A stretch of DNA of 24,024 nt. It comes from an uncultured Campylobacter sp. Its GTDB lineage: Bacteria > Campylobacterota > Campylobacteria > Campylobacterales > Campylobacteraceae. Numbering within the stretch: position 1 is the first letter of the stretch; each line of letters starts with the position of its first letter. The DNA lies in contig NZ_CAJPRT010000024.1 of NCBI RefSeq assembly GCF_905373215.1, positions 1 to 24,024 on the forward strand, written 5' to 3'. Below the pieces are notes generated by a model that was given only the letters and a program-made list of their open reading frames with translations, had not been told where the DNA came from and ran no database searches. The translations under genes and the position numbers were made by a program. Below, in pieces: positions 23,691 to 24,024 of this stretch.

Positions 23691-23694
23691 GAAT
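23582..23694 (-). pseudogene. Remnant of the ABC ATPase repeat tail
   Basis: Seven phased 15-base units at 23590-23694 encode, on the minus strand, NSKNSASQNSGSED, then an amber stop (23651-23653), then NAENSNGKNSDTKNSGAQNSGA and a TGA. Both ends align with the true tail: its last residues are SAQNDGA with TAA at the same place. The amber replaces the CAG of Gln267 in the intact gene. Nothing of the ATPase domain remains upstream. Confidence 0.75.
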
Positions 23695-23944
23695 TATATT
23701 TTTTTGATATCGGAATTTTCTGTAGCCGAAGCATTTGCGCCCGCATTTTGCCATTAGAATTTTCGCCGATTAAATTTATTCTTTGCAGAATTTTAAATCT
23801 GGATTACGCGCCCTGTTCTTCATCGTGGCTCATTTACATAAAATTTCACCTATTAAAAATTTGGACGCAAAATTCCACCTGCGAAATCTCGATAAAATTT
23901 TGCCATTAAATTACGAAACGAAATTCTACCTCGCAATTCCGCCA
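23695..23944. other. Decayed repeat-like gap
   Basis: No credible gene. Scattered words such as TTAGAATTTTCGCCG and AAAATTTTGCCATTAAA resemble out-of-phase 15-bp units. A plus-strand frame at 23783-24013 has no protein-like features and I leave it out. Confidence 0.5.
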
Positions 23945-24024
23945 CTATTTCTTAGCGATTTTATAGTAGCCGTCTTTAAAAACAACCTTACCCGCATCCG
24001 CAAGGCGCTTTAAAAGCTGCGCGC
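23945..24024 (-). CDS. C-terminal end of an unidentified protein, entering from the right edge
   Basis: The last 25 codons and TAG stop of a minus-strand gene. The peptide (AQLLKRLADAGKVV, then FKDGYYKIAKK) has good protein character: an amphipathic helix followed by a two-strand wing, as at the end of a winged-helix domain. Similar endings occur in SelB and other winged-helix proteins, but 25 residues cannot identify it. Confidence 0.55.
   Translation of the reverse strand, partial: AQLLKRLADAGKVVFKDGYYKIAKK

Noticed and set aside
23590..23694. CRISPR-like array
   Set aside because: Units are 15 bases, contiguous and without spacers, so this is a tandem repeat.

Overview
The window looks like chromosomal DNA of a host-associated Campylobacter. 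The minus strand carries, in order, an FTR1-type permease, the P19 metal-binding protein, a DUF2318 membrane protein, two FtsX-like permeases, an ABC ATPase and a TlpA-like lipoprotein. This is the gene order of the iron-uptake locus Cj1658-Cj1665 of Campylobacter jejuni (order recalled, not searched). A Campylobacterota-type cytochrome bc1 operon (petABC) and a fused ResB-CcsA cytochrome c synthetase fit the same lineage. Coding DNA is richer in G+C than in C. jejuni and the gaps are full of A/T palindromes, which would suit one of the higher-GC oral species such as C. gracilis. The species is a guess.

Layout. Positions 1-1136 (minus) hold most of a secreted tannase/esterase-like alpha/beta hydrolase, cut by the window edge. 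Positions 1367-9832 (minus) are the P19 iron locus. Positions 10052-12933 (minus) are petA-petB-petC. Positions 13680-17102 (minus) are one very long ccsBA gene, followed by creA at 17412-17903 (minus). The direction then switches. A packed plus-strand operon runs from 18002 to 22733: phosphomannomutase/phosphoglucomutase, an 81-residue unknown, alanine racemase, LemA and two TPM-domain proteins. The rest to 24024 is a degenerate copy of a piece of the P19 locus, then the last 25 codons of a minus-strand gene that enters from the right.

How the genes fit together. P19 and FTR1 should bind and import periplasmic iron, with the DUF2318 protein, FtsX/ABC complex and thioredoxin-like lipoprotein as accessory, probably redox, parts. 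The bc1 complex takes electrons from menaquinol to c-type cytochromes. CcsBA attaches haem to those cytochromes, including the two CXXCH sites of PetC. The plus operon combines sugar-phosphate isomerisation and D-alanine supply with LemA/TPM envelope proteins.

The most unusual content is repetitive. A segment of about 0.75-0.88 kb (tail of the ABC ATPase gene, its 3' gap and the 5' end of tlpA) occurs twice in direct orientation about 21 kb apart, near 1682-2425 and 22814-23690, with 125 bp identical. It contains a 12-bp-period tandem array (12 units in one copy, about 21 in the other), a hairpin with one compensatory base-pair change, and a 15-bp-period array. The same 15-bp period, read as Asn-Ser-containing pentapeptides, appears as in-frame low-complexity inserts in the ABC ATPase and CcsBA, and more weakly in the tannase and FTR1. 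No tRNA, rRNA, CRISPR array, transposase or phage gene was seen.
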